A DNA stretch of 23,474 nucleotides. Source: Neolentinus lepideus HHB14362 ss-1. Taxonomy: Eukaryota > Basidiomycota > Agaricomycetes > Gloeophyllales > Gloeophyllaceae. The translations under genes and the position numbers were made by a program. Every line of letters begins with the position of its first letter. Position 1 is the first letter of the stretch. The stretch spans positions 15,445 to 38,918 of the forward strand of contig KV425694.1 of NCBI GenBank assembly GCA_001632425.1. The letters are read 5' to 3'. Shown here one piece after another: positions 9,301-20,106 of the stretch. The notes beneath the pieces are model-generated. The model was given only the letters and a program-made list of their open reading frames with translations. It was not told where the DNA came from and did no database searches.

Positions 9301-12300
9301 CTCCATCAATAGACGGATCATCGTCAAGCATGGCGAATAGTTGCTCCACAAGTCGATCACCCCCCACTCTTGACATGGCCAAGGCATCTCTCTGCACGAG
9401 CTGGTACAGCGCATTGATGGCAGCGATCTTCAGAGGCCGTCGGGAAGAAGACAGATGCCCGCTGAGTTGTTCTACCAACTGAGCCATCGGCGTATGGTCC
9501 GGCGCAAACATGAGTGAATGTTGTATACACTTGATAGCCTCCACCCGGACACCATCGTCATCCTCGAGAGAAAATTGCCGAACGAGATTCAGGATCAAAT
9601 TTCGCGTCCGGTTCGACTCCTGCATATCTGGCCCCAGAACCGTGATGCTTGCGTCGATAACGTGACACACAGCCTGATAAGCTGGGAGGTCGCCCTTCAT
9701 GTTTGCCATTGCCAAACTGCCGCCCTCTTGTTCATGCGAGTCCAGCAGATAGAGCTTGAACAACATCCCGATCGTACTTGACACGAACGGACCATAAGCC
9801 AGACTCGCTGCAGAGATAACGCTTCCCAGCGCGTCAAGCGCGTAGAAGTGGACCACCGGATGGGGGTCGTTACTCAAAGACATGAGGATATTGACAGTAG
9901 TCTTGAGCAAGGGACCGGCTGCTAGACCTCCGACATGGCTGTGTATAGTACCAAATGCCGACGCGCATCCAGCCCTTCCGTAAGGATCCCTATTGCTCAC
10001 TACTTGATCGACGAGTTGCTTTATCTGCTGCGCTAGGAACGTCGTGCCTGCGAGACTTGCCAAGCGACCGATGGCCTCGCTGGTGGCTTCGCGGAGAACG
10101 GGATCACTCTCGACTACAGCACTCTTCGCACGAAATCAGTATATCAGCAACTGATATAAATAGAATTCACGAAACTCACCTTCAAAAAAGGCGCCAGTAA
10201 CCCCGTCACGGGTGCACTCGCCCACACCTCTCTCGCCTGCCTCTGCCCACTCTGTCCCGTGACCTTTCTGAGGGTCAATGTCACTGCAATAACAGTATTA
10301 ATCAATACCGCCGCCTTCCGTCCCGCGTTCCTCTCCAGCTTATTCGATCTCACACCCTCGATACACTGATTCAGTACCTTCACCGAAGAGCTGAGATCTT
10401 GCAAGGGTAGTAACTGGGCGAAGAGTTCAATCGCGGAGTCGACGACTGCCGTCGCAGCCCCGTATGGCTCTACGTTAGCGATGTCTGAGCTTGTCTGGCA
10501 GAGGAGCAAGGGGTCGTATTCACAGCACCCGATGACCGGTTTCCTATGCTGATAAACGTAGTCATCACCATCTATCAACCAAACTGCACTCACAATGACC
10601 TACTCACCAAATCATCAATTGCCACCTCCACCATATCCCTATTCAATCTGTCTGTCCCCTTCCCACCCTCCACCTCTTCATCCCTCCCAATATCAATCCC
10701 CGTAACGCCCCATGCGTACCCGTCCGCGCTCTGCCACACCGACGTAAACCCGCTCGCACTCGCAGCAATCGCAGCCTGCACGCCCGATCCTCCATACTCC
10801 GGGCCTGAAAAAGTCCCCACAGTGCTCTGCAGGAGGGCACTTTGTGTGCTTTCCGCCACCGCGTTCAATCCTAAGGTACCAAAGCACTGGAACACCCTCC
10901 TTCTAAGCAACGCCTCCCTCGACTGTAAACCGAGGCCTCTCCGCCCGAGTTGACGATGTTGTTCACTGAGCTCGCCAACGTTCTGGCTCGCAAATGCATT
11001 CATAAACAATAGCGCATTCGTGAGGAGCGACGATATCCTTCTTGTCACGTCCAGCGTAACTAAACTCGGTGAATTGCTCTTCAAGAAACAATAAATTGCA
11101 CCGAGGGCACTTTCCCTCACGTGAACGAGAAATGCCCATTCAGCTGCACTGCGTCCCATGGCAGTAGCGGTATCTTTGCTCGTAGGCTTAGGTAGTGCGT
11201 TCCTCCACAGTACGAGTAACTGCGGTAAGTGCCCTCTGACGAAGTTCGGGCCGAGGGCCATCAAACTCGCGATACAGGTCCATGCGATCTCTACTTCAGT
11301 TTCAGCTATCGAGAGCTCATGCTCCCCAGAGCGTTTCAGAAGGGAGATGGCCGTGTCAAGCACTTTTGCAGCGAGGTCGTAGGAGAGGTAGAGCGGATGG
11401 GTTGGGATAAGAGAGACAAGGGCAGAGAGAGCGGCAGCGTGACCTGATGCACGAGCACCGCGGTCTGGCATAGATGGAGACGCGGAAGGGGCAGAAGGGA
11501 CTGGAAGAGCAGCCAGGTCTCGTGTTAGGATGTCAATGAGAGTGAGGAGAGTCTTCGCTAGTTGAGTTGGGGTAGATTCGCAGAAACATCGCAACGCCCA
11601 TGCTGCATTGATTCGCACAGCGTGCGTAGGATGAGAAAGAAGAGTGACGAGGGGTTCTGCTAGGACGTCCTATACAAAGCATCACTCCGATGACCGAGAC
11701 CAGTACGGTACGGTTGAGTGCAACTCACCTGCACTGGCGCGGGTGCATTTCCCAACACCCCCAACAACGCGCACACCTCCCTCAGCACACACACCAACAC
11801 CTGACTAGTAGGCTCCGTCTGGCCGGGCATCATGGCGGGCCATCTTTTCAGGTATTTATTTGCAAGCTCCTGTATGGCGGTGATCTGCCCCTGCTCGCTT
11901 AACATTCGCACCCCGACTAAGTCGTGAAGCACCGTCCCCACGAGCTTTCGCAGTAAGAGTTCTTCGTACTTCGCGGACGGGGACGTCGTCGTGGACGGCT
12001 TTTGTTGGTGTTGCGCGATAATGTCAGTCATGAAATGACTGACCACCAGGAAGTAGTTCGTGTCAATGAAGGATGTGCCGAGGGAGGTTATTAAGGCGCA
12101 GTAAAAGTCGAATAATCCGATTTTTGTCTTCCTCGATGTATTCGGCTTATTAAACTGCGCTGCAAGTAAACCGAACATATCCTCGGGCTTCAGTATTGTC
12201 CTCACGGTATCTGCCTCTAAATTCCCCACAGCCGGTGAAGTTCCGATGGTATCATCGTCATCCACTGAACCAGGTTGAGGTGACTTGGTGGGAGCAGTGG

Positions 12301-13537
12301 GGGGTGGTAAAAGTGGTTTAGGTGCAGTGAGAATCTGGCCGACCAGGCGAGAAAGCGAATGCCGCGTGAGCTGATCCGCCGACTCCAGGGATTTGGTGCA
12401 GGCCAGAAGGATGGACTCGATGTCAGATTGCGTTCGAAGGTCTGATCCGGTTGAGTACATCGTCATTAGTACCTACATCCAAGACAAGAAGTCATGAGCG
12501 CAACGTCTATCGAACGGTTCCGATTGAGAAGAGATGAAAGCGAGACGGAGAGGGGAAGGTAAAATGACGAGATAGAGTATAAGCGCACCTCAGCTGCGGC
12601 TCTCTGCACTGGTAATGCCTTATCACTCAACCCATTGCGCATCTGTTTAAGAATGTCTCGAGCCAAGGGATCGGGGACCGCTCGTCTGGCGGAGAGGAGG
12701 GCTTTGTGTAATGTCATGAGTGCGTGCGTGCGGAGGGAGATGGACTGGCAGGAGTAAGGTATCAGGGCATTTAAGTTGGAAGGGAGCAAGGGTGAGGTCG
12801 AGTCAGGTATAAGAGGAAGCGAGAGGTACGTACTGAGGATGAGCGGTAGATCTTTATGGTGACCGTTCCTATCTCCGCCATGAAGGACATGACCTGGCGG
12901 ATACGATGTTAGGTAATGTGAGAGGGAAGTGGGGTGGGGTGGGCGAAGACGGACCTGCGATCCAAACTTGAGCATGACCTCTCCGATGCAGTATAACGCC
13001 GCGCTATGATATCAAGATCAATATCGAGTGTCCATAACCCCTTACTCCAAAAAGAACATGAATACGGACGGGACATACTAACATCTTGCTGCTATCCCTA
13101 TCCGCCGCCTTCAAATCGCCCACAATAGCCATGAACTTCTGAAGAGTGTCAAACAGGGTTCTGGCCTCGGTAAGTGAGTACAACGAGATGAGGCATCGCG
13201 CTACGAGGTTGCGCAGGGGCCGACCGGGGGGCGGGTAGGGAGCGGTTCCCTTGATAATGTTGGTCAGGATGGACTCGAAATCGGATTGGTGGGACTTCAG
13301 GTCATCCTAGAGAGTATCAATGAGCAGAGAAGAAGGTGAATTATTGAGGTGAGTGTACTGCAGGCATAGACTTCAGGGACTTGTCCAGGTCCGAGAGCCA
13401 TGTAAAGAGGTATATATCGCCATTCTCAGTCGTTAGTTTTGACTGTCGTAGATGAGTTTCACTTTAAAAATACTTATGTAGAAGTGACAGCACACCTCGT
13501 CGATGAGTCTATCATCGTCGTTTGGTTCAGCAGCCAT
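6368..13537 (-). CDS. LAA1: LAA1/HEATR5-family HEAT-repeat protein (AP-1 accessory)
   Basis: Yeast Laa1 and animal HEATR5 are very long HEAT-repeat proteins that help the clathrin adaptor AP-1 act at the trans-Golgi and endosomes; this assignment is by sequence resemblance. Nineteen exons (descending): 13496-13537, 13359-13424, 13083-13306, 12955-13003, 12834-12893, 12589-12744, 11729-12472, 10608-11669, 10180-10548, 8849-10123, 8565-8796, 8227-8513, 7740-8170, 7598-7692, 7406-7540, 7352-7187, 7133-6977, 6912-6687, 6633-6368. They total 6042 nt, or 2013 residues, close to yeast Laa1 (2014). All introns are GT..AG and all phases agree. Family blocks include the N-terminal FTWLSDLDKSL, the HEAT array of exons 7-10 (residues 200-1349), LLEQYQAPITAALTPAFSSE in exon 11, SAWAELEVASAQQTYL in exon 12, NLLAIVLIMTSIPTTVQL in exon 17, and a basic tail ending PQISLRAF. 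A Pro/Asp-rich linker lies near residues 250-275. The start is the ATG at 13537, whose 14-codon first exon leads into the conserved N-terminus. Least certain junctions: exons 13/14 and the short exons 2-5. Confidence 0.9.
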
Positions 13538-13802
13538 CGCCGAAACGCGTTCAAGCTAGCTGCAAAACGATGGGGAATTTGTGGCGTCTTGGGACTATTC
13601 CAAACCAAGTTCGCTAAACACCGGTCCACATCACTTTGGCGCTCAAGAGGCCTCAGACTCAGGCTGATCAAGCCAAATCTCGCTTCAAATGTATATTACG
13701 AGCACGATACATCGTTCCTCTTGCACAGCAGCATCTGACAACGTAGTATACAAATCAACCCTGCTACATAACAGCACAAGAAAACCCTCTATTGATCTCA
13801 TC

Positions 13803-14514
13803 CTACATATTGGACAACAGCAGGAGAGACCCCATACCCAAACCAAAGCCTGCCGCCACAGTCACAACAGTGCCGGCCAAGTTCAGCCCAACACCAACCG
13901 GGCCGTCCCAGTTTGAAGGGAGAGTAAGAGTGATGCTCGTCTTGGGCACGGTGACATTGACGGACGCGAGGCAGGCGGCGGCGTAAGCTGTTCCGCGTAA
14001 AAGTGGCGGAAGGGTTAGGTGAAGGGGATAAAGGACTGGTTAGAATCCACAGTGCAGTGGACATAAAGGTAAGTAGCGCACCGGTAAGCGCAGAGGTGGA
14101 GCCAGCGCGAGGATCGGGCATTGGACGGTTGTCAGTGATCAACTGGTTGAACATGCACTGTTCGCAGGTAGTGATAAGAGGGACCGTAGTGCCGTTGCAG
14201 AGACAGCTGTCGCTGGTGCCACAGTTCTGGATGGCCGTCATGGCTGGGGCGCACTGCGTTGAGCACTGCGAAATATCTTAGACACAGCAGATCGTAACCG
14301 ACATGGGCTAAGAGGCTCACCTCGTTCATCAGGGCGGTATCTTGGACCGCCAGGAAATCAGTTGCGCTGACGTTCCCAACCGTGCCGCCGACGGCGATAG
14401 TCAGAGCTGCCACTGTGACCGTTTCAGCACAGCTGCTTTGCCGCATGCAAGTATCACTATACCTCGACCAGCAAGTGCACAAGCGAAAGCAAAAGGAACA
14501 AGGAAAGACCGCAT
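13803..14514 (-). CDS. Secreted CFEM-like eight-cysteine protein, likely GPI-anchored
   Basis: Four exons (14463-14514, 14321-14412, 14082-14265, 13803-13987) give 170 residues with phases conserved. The N-terminus MRSFLVPFAFACALAG is a signal peptide. Then come eight mature-region cysteines spaced C-x3-C-x9-C-x5-C-x1-C-x10-C-x2-C-x29-C. CFEM domains of fungal surface proteins have C-x3-C-x8-12-C..D..C-x-C-x9-14-C-x3-4-C-x15-16-C, so the first six fit well, including an Asp before the CxC, while the last two gaps differ. The C-terminus is a long hydrophobic tail after SNWDGPVGVG, as in GPI-anchored proteins. CFEM proteins act at the fungal surface in haem binding, adhesion or host interaction; which applies here is unknown. 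It lies 265 bp downstream of the LAA1-family start, same strand, and diverges from RFT1. A TATAAA lies about 100 bp upstream. A closely related uncharacterised Agaricomycete family is the alternative label. Confidence 0.75.
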
Positions 14515-14752
14515 GATGCACACCGAAATAAGAGAGAAGAATGAAAGGAACCTGCCAGAGGTCGGATGAGTAGTCGCAAACGCGGAAAGGAGGAAAGGAA
14601 GCCTTGGTTACCGAGTTTATATGGAACTAGTCCTGGTCTATTCTTGCATCGACAGATCTTGATGGCTGTTACCGCCACGTGGATCCATTTGCCCTGCCGC
14701 CGGGACTCGACATCGCTCAACAACGTCGAGCACGACGTCCACGACCAGCGCC
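14515..14752. promoter_or_regulatory. Shared divergent promoter of the CFEM-like gene and RFT1
   Basis: Only 238 bp separate the two start codons, which point away from each other, so both promoters and both 5' leaders must fit here. The minus-strand side has a clear TATAAA; I see no equally clear TATA box for RFT1, which fits a housekeeping gene. The RFT1 start context CGCCATGCC is favourable. Confidence 0.6.
14616..14621 (-). promoter_or_regulatory. TATA box of the CFEM-like gene
   Basis: The minus strand reads CCATATAAAC, with the TATAAA hexamer beginning 107 nt upstream of the ATG at 14514. That distance suits a fungal TATA promoter with a short 5' leader. It is a short motif and could be coincidental, but it is placed and oriented correctly in a tight intergenic space. 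Confidence 0.45.
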
Positions 14753-16717
14753 ATGCCTGCCTCGCTGTCCGCCGCGTCGCTATCCTCCGTCAGGCTGCTC
14801 ATGGGACTGCAACTGTCTGTCCGCCTTGTCACCTTCGTTCTCAACCAAGCCCTCCTACGCAAGACGTCCCCACGCGCGTTCGGCACTGCGGCCATACATT
14901 TCGAATTGTTGCTCAGTACTATCTTGTTCTTGAGTCGCGAGGGCGTCAGGAATACACTAATACGGGTCTGGCCGTCTCCGAAAAGTGATAGTCAGCATGC
15001 AGCGACAGATGCAAATGATGATTCTGCCCAAGTTCCCAGCACTCTGAGCAATCTGACTTACTTGCCGATGATCATTGGTGTTCCTCTGGCACTGATAACC
15101 TCGTTCTTATATTGGTGTCAATCCTCTAATGAGACTCGAGGACAACCCTACTTTGAGCTCTCTATCATCATGTATGCTTTGGCGGCTCTGATTGAGCTGA
15201 TGAGTGAGCCAATGCACATAAGGTAAGTTTTATATTCTCTCTAGGCAGTCAAGCTATAAGGTGTCGTGAAATATTTAGAGCTATGGGTGAACTTCGCACA
15301 AACGTCCGTGTCCGAGCAGAGGCAGTTGGCGTAATTGGGAAAGCAGCTACCACCTTCATTATACTTTTCATCGACTCCCATAGGAAAGGCTCTCAAGCAC
15401 AGTTTTCTCTCCTTGCATTTGCTGGAGGACAATTCATGTACGCGTCCCTCGTCTTATCCATGTATCTAGTCGAATACCCCGCATTCTTCCCGCGGATAAA
15501 GTCAGTGTCAAATATGTGTGTGGCACCCTTTCCTGGCCCCCGTTCTCCGCTAATTATGCGACTGTAAGACGATCCTCAATTGACCAGGATCTACTACGTC
15601 TCTCTCTAACAATGACGTCCCAATCCGTTGTCAAGCATGTCTTGACCGAAGGAGACAAACTCATCGTATCGCGGCTAAGTCCGCTCGACGACCAAGGCGG
15701 ATATGCCGTCGCAGTTAACTATGGTACCCCCTACCCCAGTCCTCAACATGCATACACAATCACTGACTAACAATTCCCAAGGCTCGCTGGTGGCCAGAAT
15801 CGTTTTCCAACCTATCGAAGAAACGCTTCGCCTCTATTTTTCCAAGCTCCTCTCTCCTTCATCATCATCCTCAACTCCTTCATCATCATCCTCAACTCCT
15901 TCATCATCATCATCATCGTTGAAATACCCCACAACATCCTCTCCGTCACCATCCTCACTTCTCGAAGCCTCTCGCACGCTCACTGCCCTCCTTTCCACGC
16001 AACTCTCACTCTCCCTCCTCACCCTCACCTTCGGTCCACCCTACCTCCCTCTCCTCCTTTCCCTCCTCCTGCCCTCTCAGTATCTCTCCACTAGTGCGCC
16101 CAGGGTTCTACAGGCGTGGTTATGGTACCTCCCCGTGCTCGCGATAAACGGCGGGATGGAAGCGTTCGTGAGCAGTGTGGCGGGGCCAGGGGAATTGAAT
16201 AGACAGAGCAGGTATACCAAGCTTCTATGGCCTATGTCAAGTATGGTTACGAGACTGGCAGCTTACCAAACGGGTTTGTAGGTGGATGACAGCCTTCTCA
16301 ATCCTCTATATCCTCTCCGCCCTTTCGCTCTACTCCTTCGGGCTGGGAGACACCTCCCTTGTCTACGCGAACATCGTCAACCTCCTCTCCCGCATCTTAT
16401 ACTGCCTATCGTTTACCCAATCGTACTTCGCCTCCCACTCCCTCCAGTCCTCGCCAAATCCACTACAATGGAGGCATATGATCCCGGACTCACGACTAAC
16501 GGCTGTATTAGGGTTGGCGAGCGCAGTAATTCGGTGGAACGCGAAGAGGATCGGGGTCAATGAGGTACTACACGGATACGGGAAGAGAGCCATAATCAGA
16601 AGGGACATGCTGAGCCACGTTGCGATAGGGGTTTCACTCGGAGTGGTTTCTCTGTGCATTTGGTGGTTCCAGACAGGACGAGAGTTGGTTCGCTCTCGAC
16701 GCGTAAAAACGGACTAA
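14753..16717 (+). CDS. RFT1: RFT1, ER membrane protein of N-glycan precursor assembly
   Basis: Rft1 is an essential multi-pass ER protein needed for lipid-linked oligosaccharide (Man5GlcNAc2-PP-dolichol) use in N-glycosylation; whether it is itself the flippase is disputed. Five exons: 14753-15222, 15279-15500, 15569-15723, 15782-16211, 16282-16717; 570 residues, all phases conserved. Family blocks: LLSTILFLSREGVR near residue 50 (family LLSTILFLAREGFR), LRTNVRVRAEA, then SLTMTSQSVVKHVLTEGDKL, SRLSPLDDQGGYAVAVNYGS, ARIVFQPIEETLR, and LPVLAINGGMEAFVSSVA. Many hydrophobic membrane segments follow throughout. A serine-rich insert (SSSSSTP repeats) sits in a loop about 15 residues after the IEETLR block. 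The third-exon start could alternatively be 15588 (AG at 15586-15587); I chose 15569 because it matches the phase of the strong GTCAGT donor at 15501. The gene ends with a basic tail. It converges on FIG4, stops 106 bp apart. Confidence 0.95.
15853..15918 (+). repeat. In-frame 21-bp tandem repeat in RFT1
   Basis: Three units starting at 15853, 15874 and 15895 share CTCCTTCATCATCATC. Units one and two end CCTCA; the third runs into extra CAT triplets. The period of 21 bp equals seven codons, so copy-number change would lengthen or shorten a Ser/Pro/Thr stretch (TPSSSSS) without shifting frame. Confidence 0.9.
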
Positions 16718-16823
16718 GACATTAGTGCGTAACGGCGTCGTGGATGTCACGGACAAATACACTAATGAACACAACGGACTGCAGCTAGAACTATTAATAC
16801 ACTACACTACACAAAAACGTCAA

Positions 16824-19800
16824 TCATCCAGGCCGATTCGCCTCGAACATCCACCGCTCATATGGCCACTGCGCTTCCCTCGCGTACTCAGTCATTCCTC
16901 GCTGCACAAACCCGACGAACAGCCCCACATCATCTTCCTCAGCATCTAGCTCCTCACCCGTACCCACGCGTATGGACGTGTGGTAGCAATATAGGTCTTT
17001 CTCCTCCAGTTCCTCTTCGCCCGCGGCTGAGGCTACGAGTAGGTCTTGACATTGGTCGATGTACCTTTAGTGCAATGACGTGAGTCAAGAAGTGAAAGTC
17101 AAATAGGGTGGAAATATACGCACCCTTGGTACTCCGCCTCCTCCTCAGGCGGCACCCACGGGTCCAGGAGATGCAAAGCGAGCGTCTTGCTGGAGTGGTG
17201 AATATCCTCAACTTCCGTACGTGTGCGTGCCTTCTCGATCTCGCCTTTTTGGGCTGCTCTGCTGTGCGACCGACGTATGGGCGTCATGTCGCCGCCCATC
17301 CACCTTCGTACCCCATCCATCAGTCTAAAAGGGAAGTGTTGAGTTAAGTGCACTTCCGGCAAAGGGGCGGTGATGATATACCTGGGGTGATGTGCTCCAT
17401 TCGCGTTTTGGGTCACGAATGGGCTGAAGTTGATATCTCTCGCTGTTTTCCTGGACAGCCATGTTCAGTCATGCACACGTAAAAACATGAGCACCGAAGT
17501 TACCCAGGGAGCTTGAGAGTACTATTCATCGAGTACGCAAAATGTTTTCCCAGCGAGGTAAATAACAGCGGCCGATAATACTCGATCCAGAAGTCACTCC
17601 GATTCTTTGCGAAGTCGTTGATCCCCTTCTCGCACTTCTCGAGAACATACGGAGGCTGTAGGTTTTCAGCGTGGAACCACTGCCGGTAACCGCTTCGCTG
17701 CGGTGGCTGGGTCATTGAACGTTCGCTCTGCACACCAAGAAAGAGATTGATGGCGGTTTGCTTGTCGGCATCTGAGGAATTATGCCTCGGTCATCCCGTC
17801 ACCGGTAGATGAAGCACCACGTACCGAGGAGCGAATTCGTGTAGTAGCGCCGGAAGTTCTCGATAATGTCCCGCGAATGACTGTTCCAGTGTGGCATACG
17901 CCTGTACGTCTCGACTCGGTTGACCAGCGCGCTCCCAGTGTACTGTAGCGCAATCGCTGATCGATGTAGCCCGTTCAATACTAGGTCAGTTAAGGAGAGA
18001 CCAAGTTTACGCACTATCTCCATGGTCATGATACATCTCCGTCAGCATATTCACTGCGTCTGAGTCGAACACGAGGTTTGGGCTGTCTACGACACCGAGA
18101 GCGTACAGCTGGTGCCCCAGCGCACGCTTACCGAACACGAACTGCGCGGCGTTCGTTCGGTCGAGGCAATCAACACAATTCGTACGGCAGACGCCATTCT
18201 GCAAAGAGATCGTGCTCCGCCAGGTAAGTTCCAGGCCTCCTCTATGCATGACCGGTTGGTACATATTAGAGAATGATGAGTGCAGGAATATAGGGAAGAA
18301 AGCTACCGTTCTTCGTTCTTCAGGTTGTGTGAATATGCCTCGGGGCCAGAATGGAAGAATCCAGACATTTGGATAGACTCCTCCGCAATATCTTCTAGAT
18401 ACCCTATCACGTCCCGAGTCTTCCTAGATGGTATCATGAACAGGTGATGTAAGGCAAAGCACACAGATAATACGAACTCTTTATAAGCCCTCGACATATC
18501 CCACGCACGATACACCATCTTATTCTCTTTTGGCAAAAACTGATTCAGATAATTGACGCATTGCGTGTACTCAGCAAGGAGCTTCGACTCGCGTGGCTGC
18601 GGCTCGCGCTCCTTGATAAGGTTGAGAATCATGATGGGCGCGCCGTACCGCGCGAAGAGGTCGTCAAAGTGCCGTGCTGCGGCGGTGAAGAAGGGGTCGA
18701 TCACCGGGACTGGCAAGTGGGTTGAGTATCAATTACAGGAGAATAGAGAGACAGAAACACTTGCTTTCAATAGGAGGCTTGGGCGTCATGCCACTAGTGT
18801 CCTGCGTCCAGTATAGAGGGATGCTCCCTCGGTACTGTCTGCCATGAGCCCCCTGATTCCCGAGCCATTGAAAAAGGATGACGCACTTGGACAAAGCTGG
18901 TGTAGTGCGGGTTGGGTTTACGCCCAATCGGGGAAGGGGAATAGAATGGAGTTGTAAGCGCTTCGGAGACGATCTGTTCGGTTTCGACTTCGTTGGCAAC
19001 ATTGCCCTAAGGAATCCGTGACATCAAATTGGAAGGGAAGGGGTGAATGGGAGAATAGACACCTCGTCGTTGATGCCGCGCTTCAAATAGCGAGCACCGG
19101 CGTAATGGCGTGAACGTCGGGCTAATAGTGTCACGTAGACGACTCGACCCAGTACCGTGAGCTCTACACAAGAGATATTTTGCACCCGGTATATCGATTC
19201 GTTGCGAGAGAAAACTTACTGGCTTGATCGACGTGTCCGTGGATCAGCGGCAATAACCAATGCGCCTTGAGCGCAGGTCGATCATGGCTCTCGAACGCGC
19301 ATGTGAGCATATGATAGTTCCAAGCAAAACGATCATTGAAGGGGATGTGTTCTCTCTGGTACCCATCTGGCTGCGTCAAGTTGTGCTGCAGAGTGGACGT
19401 CAGATCGTACGTATAACTGCACGAATTCAGAAACGATATCCCTCGTATAATGCGAGACCCTGACCTGAAGTAGAAGTTCTTAGACATGTCTACTTGCTTG
19501 AAGATGTTCATGAGGCGTTGCTCCTCTGCCGGTTTCTCTACCTTGTGGTTGAAGGATATAGGCACAATATCGGTATTCTCGCAGTGGTAGAGGTAGTGGC
19601 CTCCGAGAAGAGCGACCACAGATCGTTTCGATATAAGGATCATGTACCATCCCGCTGTAAATCGAATGAAGCCTGGACGGAGAGGTCAAGCACATTCTCA
19701 CTCGATAGCGGAACAGTAACGTACCGACAAGCCCGAAGAATACTCTGGCTTTTCCAAGTCCTCCAGACGGCTTATTCCCATCATCCAGCATCTTCAACAT

Positions 19801-20106
19801 GGCACTCATTTGCTTTCCACTATACACAGCTTCATCCTCGATAACAACTAGCTCCTCTGGGGTAGTACGGTCGATCTTCAGAATGCGATGCCGGGAATCA
19901 GACGAGTTCGAGGCGACAATATAGAAGCGCTGTTTGTTCTCGTATAGAATGAACTTATTCAAAGACAGATATCCATCGTTTTCGCTCCTCGTAGACGTGG
20001 ATGAAATAGAGGACTTCGAGCTCGCAAGCTTTGCAACAACTTCGAGGTTCATTGCTAGCTGGTTTATGGACCGTGCGGGGATGATGTCCTGCGCAATATC
20101 GACCAT
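16824..20106 (-). CDS. FIG4: FIG4, Sac-domain polyphosphoinositide 5-phosphatase
   Basis: Fig4 removes the 5-phosphate of PI(3,5)P2 on vacuole and endolysosome membranes, in complex with Vac14 and the Fab1/PIKfyve kinase. Thirteen exons (descending): 19725-20106, 19465-19654, 19220-19416, 19063-19163, 18887-19006, 18765-18834, 18307-18709, 18015-18241, 17825-17956, 17504-17771, 17382-17450, 17124-17324, 16824-17064. They total 866 residues (yeast 879) with all phases conserved. Landmarks: [16 protein letters not shown] in exon 1; GGHYLYHC and KNFYFSYTYDLT across exons 2-3; PPIEI/PVIDPFF across exons 6-7; and the Sac catalytic motif [16 protein letters not shown] in exon 8, with Cys510 and Arg516 of CX5R intact. 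Then [17 protein letters not shown] and [16 protein letters not shown] across exons 8-9 and a Fig4-type C-terminal region. The intron between exons 6 and 7 uses a GC donor. The start at 20106 is the first ATG in frame after a TGA; an extra 5' exon upstream cannot be ruled out. Confidence 0.95.
18710..18764 (-). other. GC-AG intron in FIG4
   Basis: The donor reads AAA/GCAAGT and the acceptor TTGCCAG. With this donor the protein reads PKPPIEIPVIDPFF, as expected for Fig4. The nearest in-phase GT donor lies 8 nt downstream (GTTTCT) and would add residues SKF in place of I. GCAAGT is the known consensus of the rare GC-AG class. Confidence 0.7.

Noticed and set aside
13474..13671. 65-codon minus-strand frame at the LAA1-family 5' end
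   Set aside because: It is a different frame from the ATG at 13537; the spliced frame from 13537 leads into the conserved N-terminus, this one does not.
6368..20106. LAA1, RFT1 and FIG4 as a functional trafficking gene cluster
   Set aside because: They act in different compartments and steps, and a divergent surface-protein gene separates them; proximity alone is not evidence.
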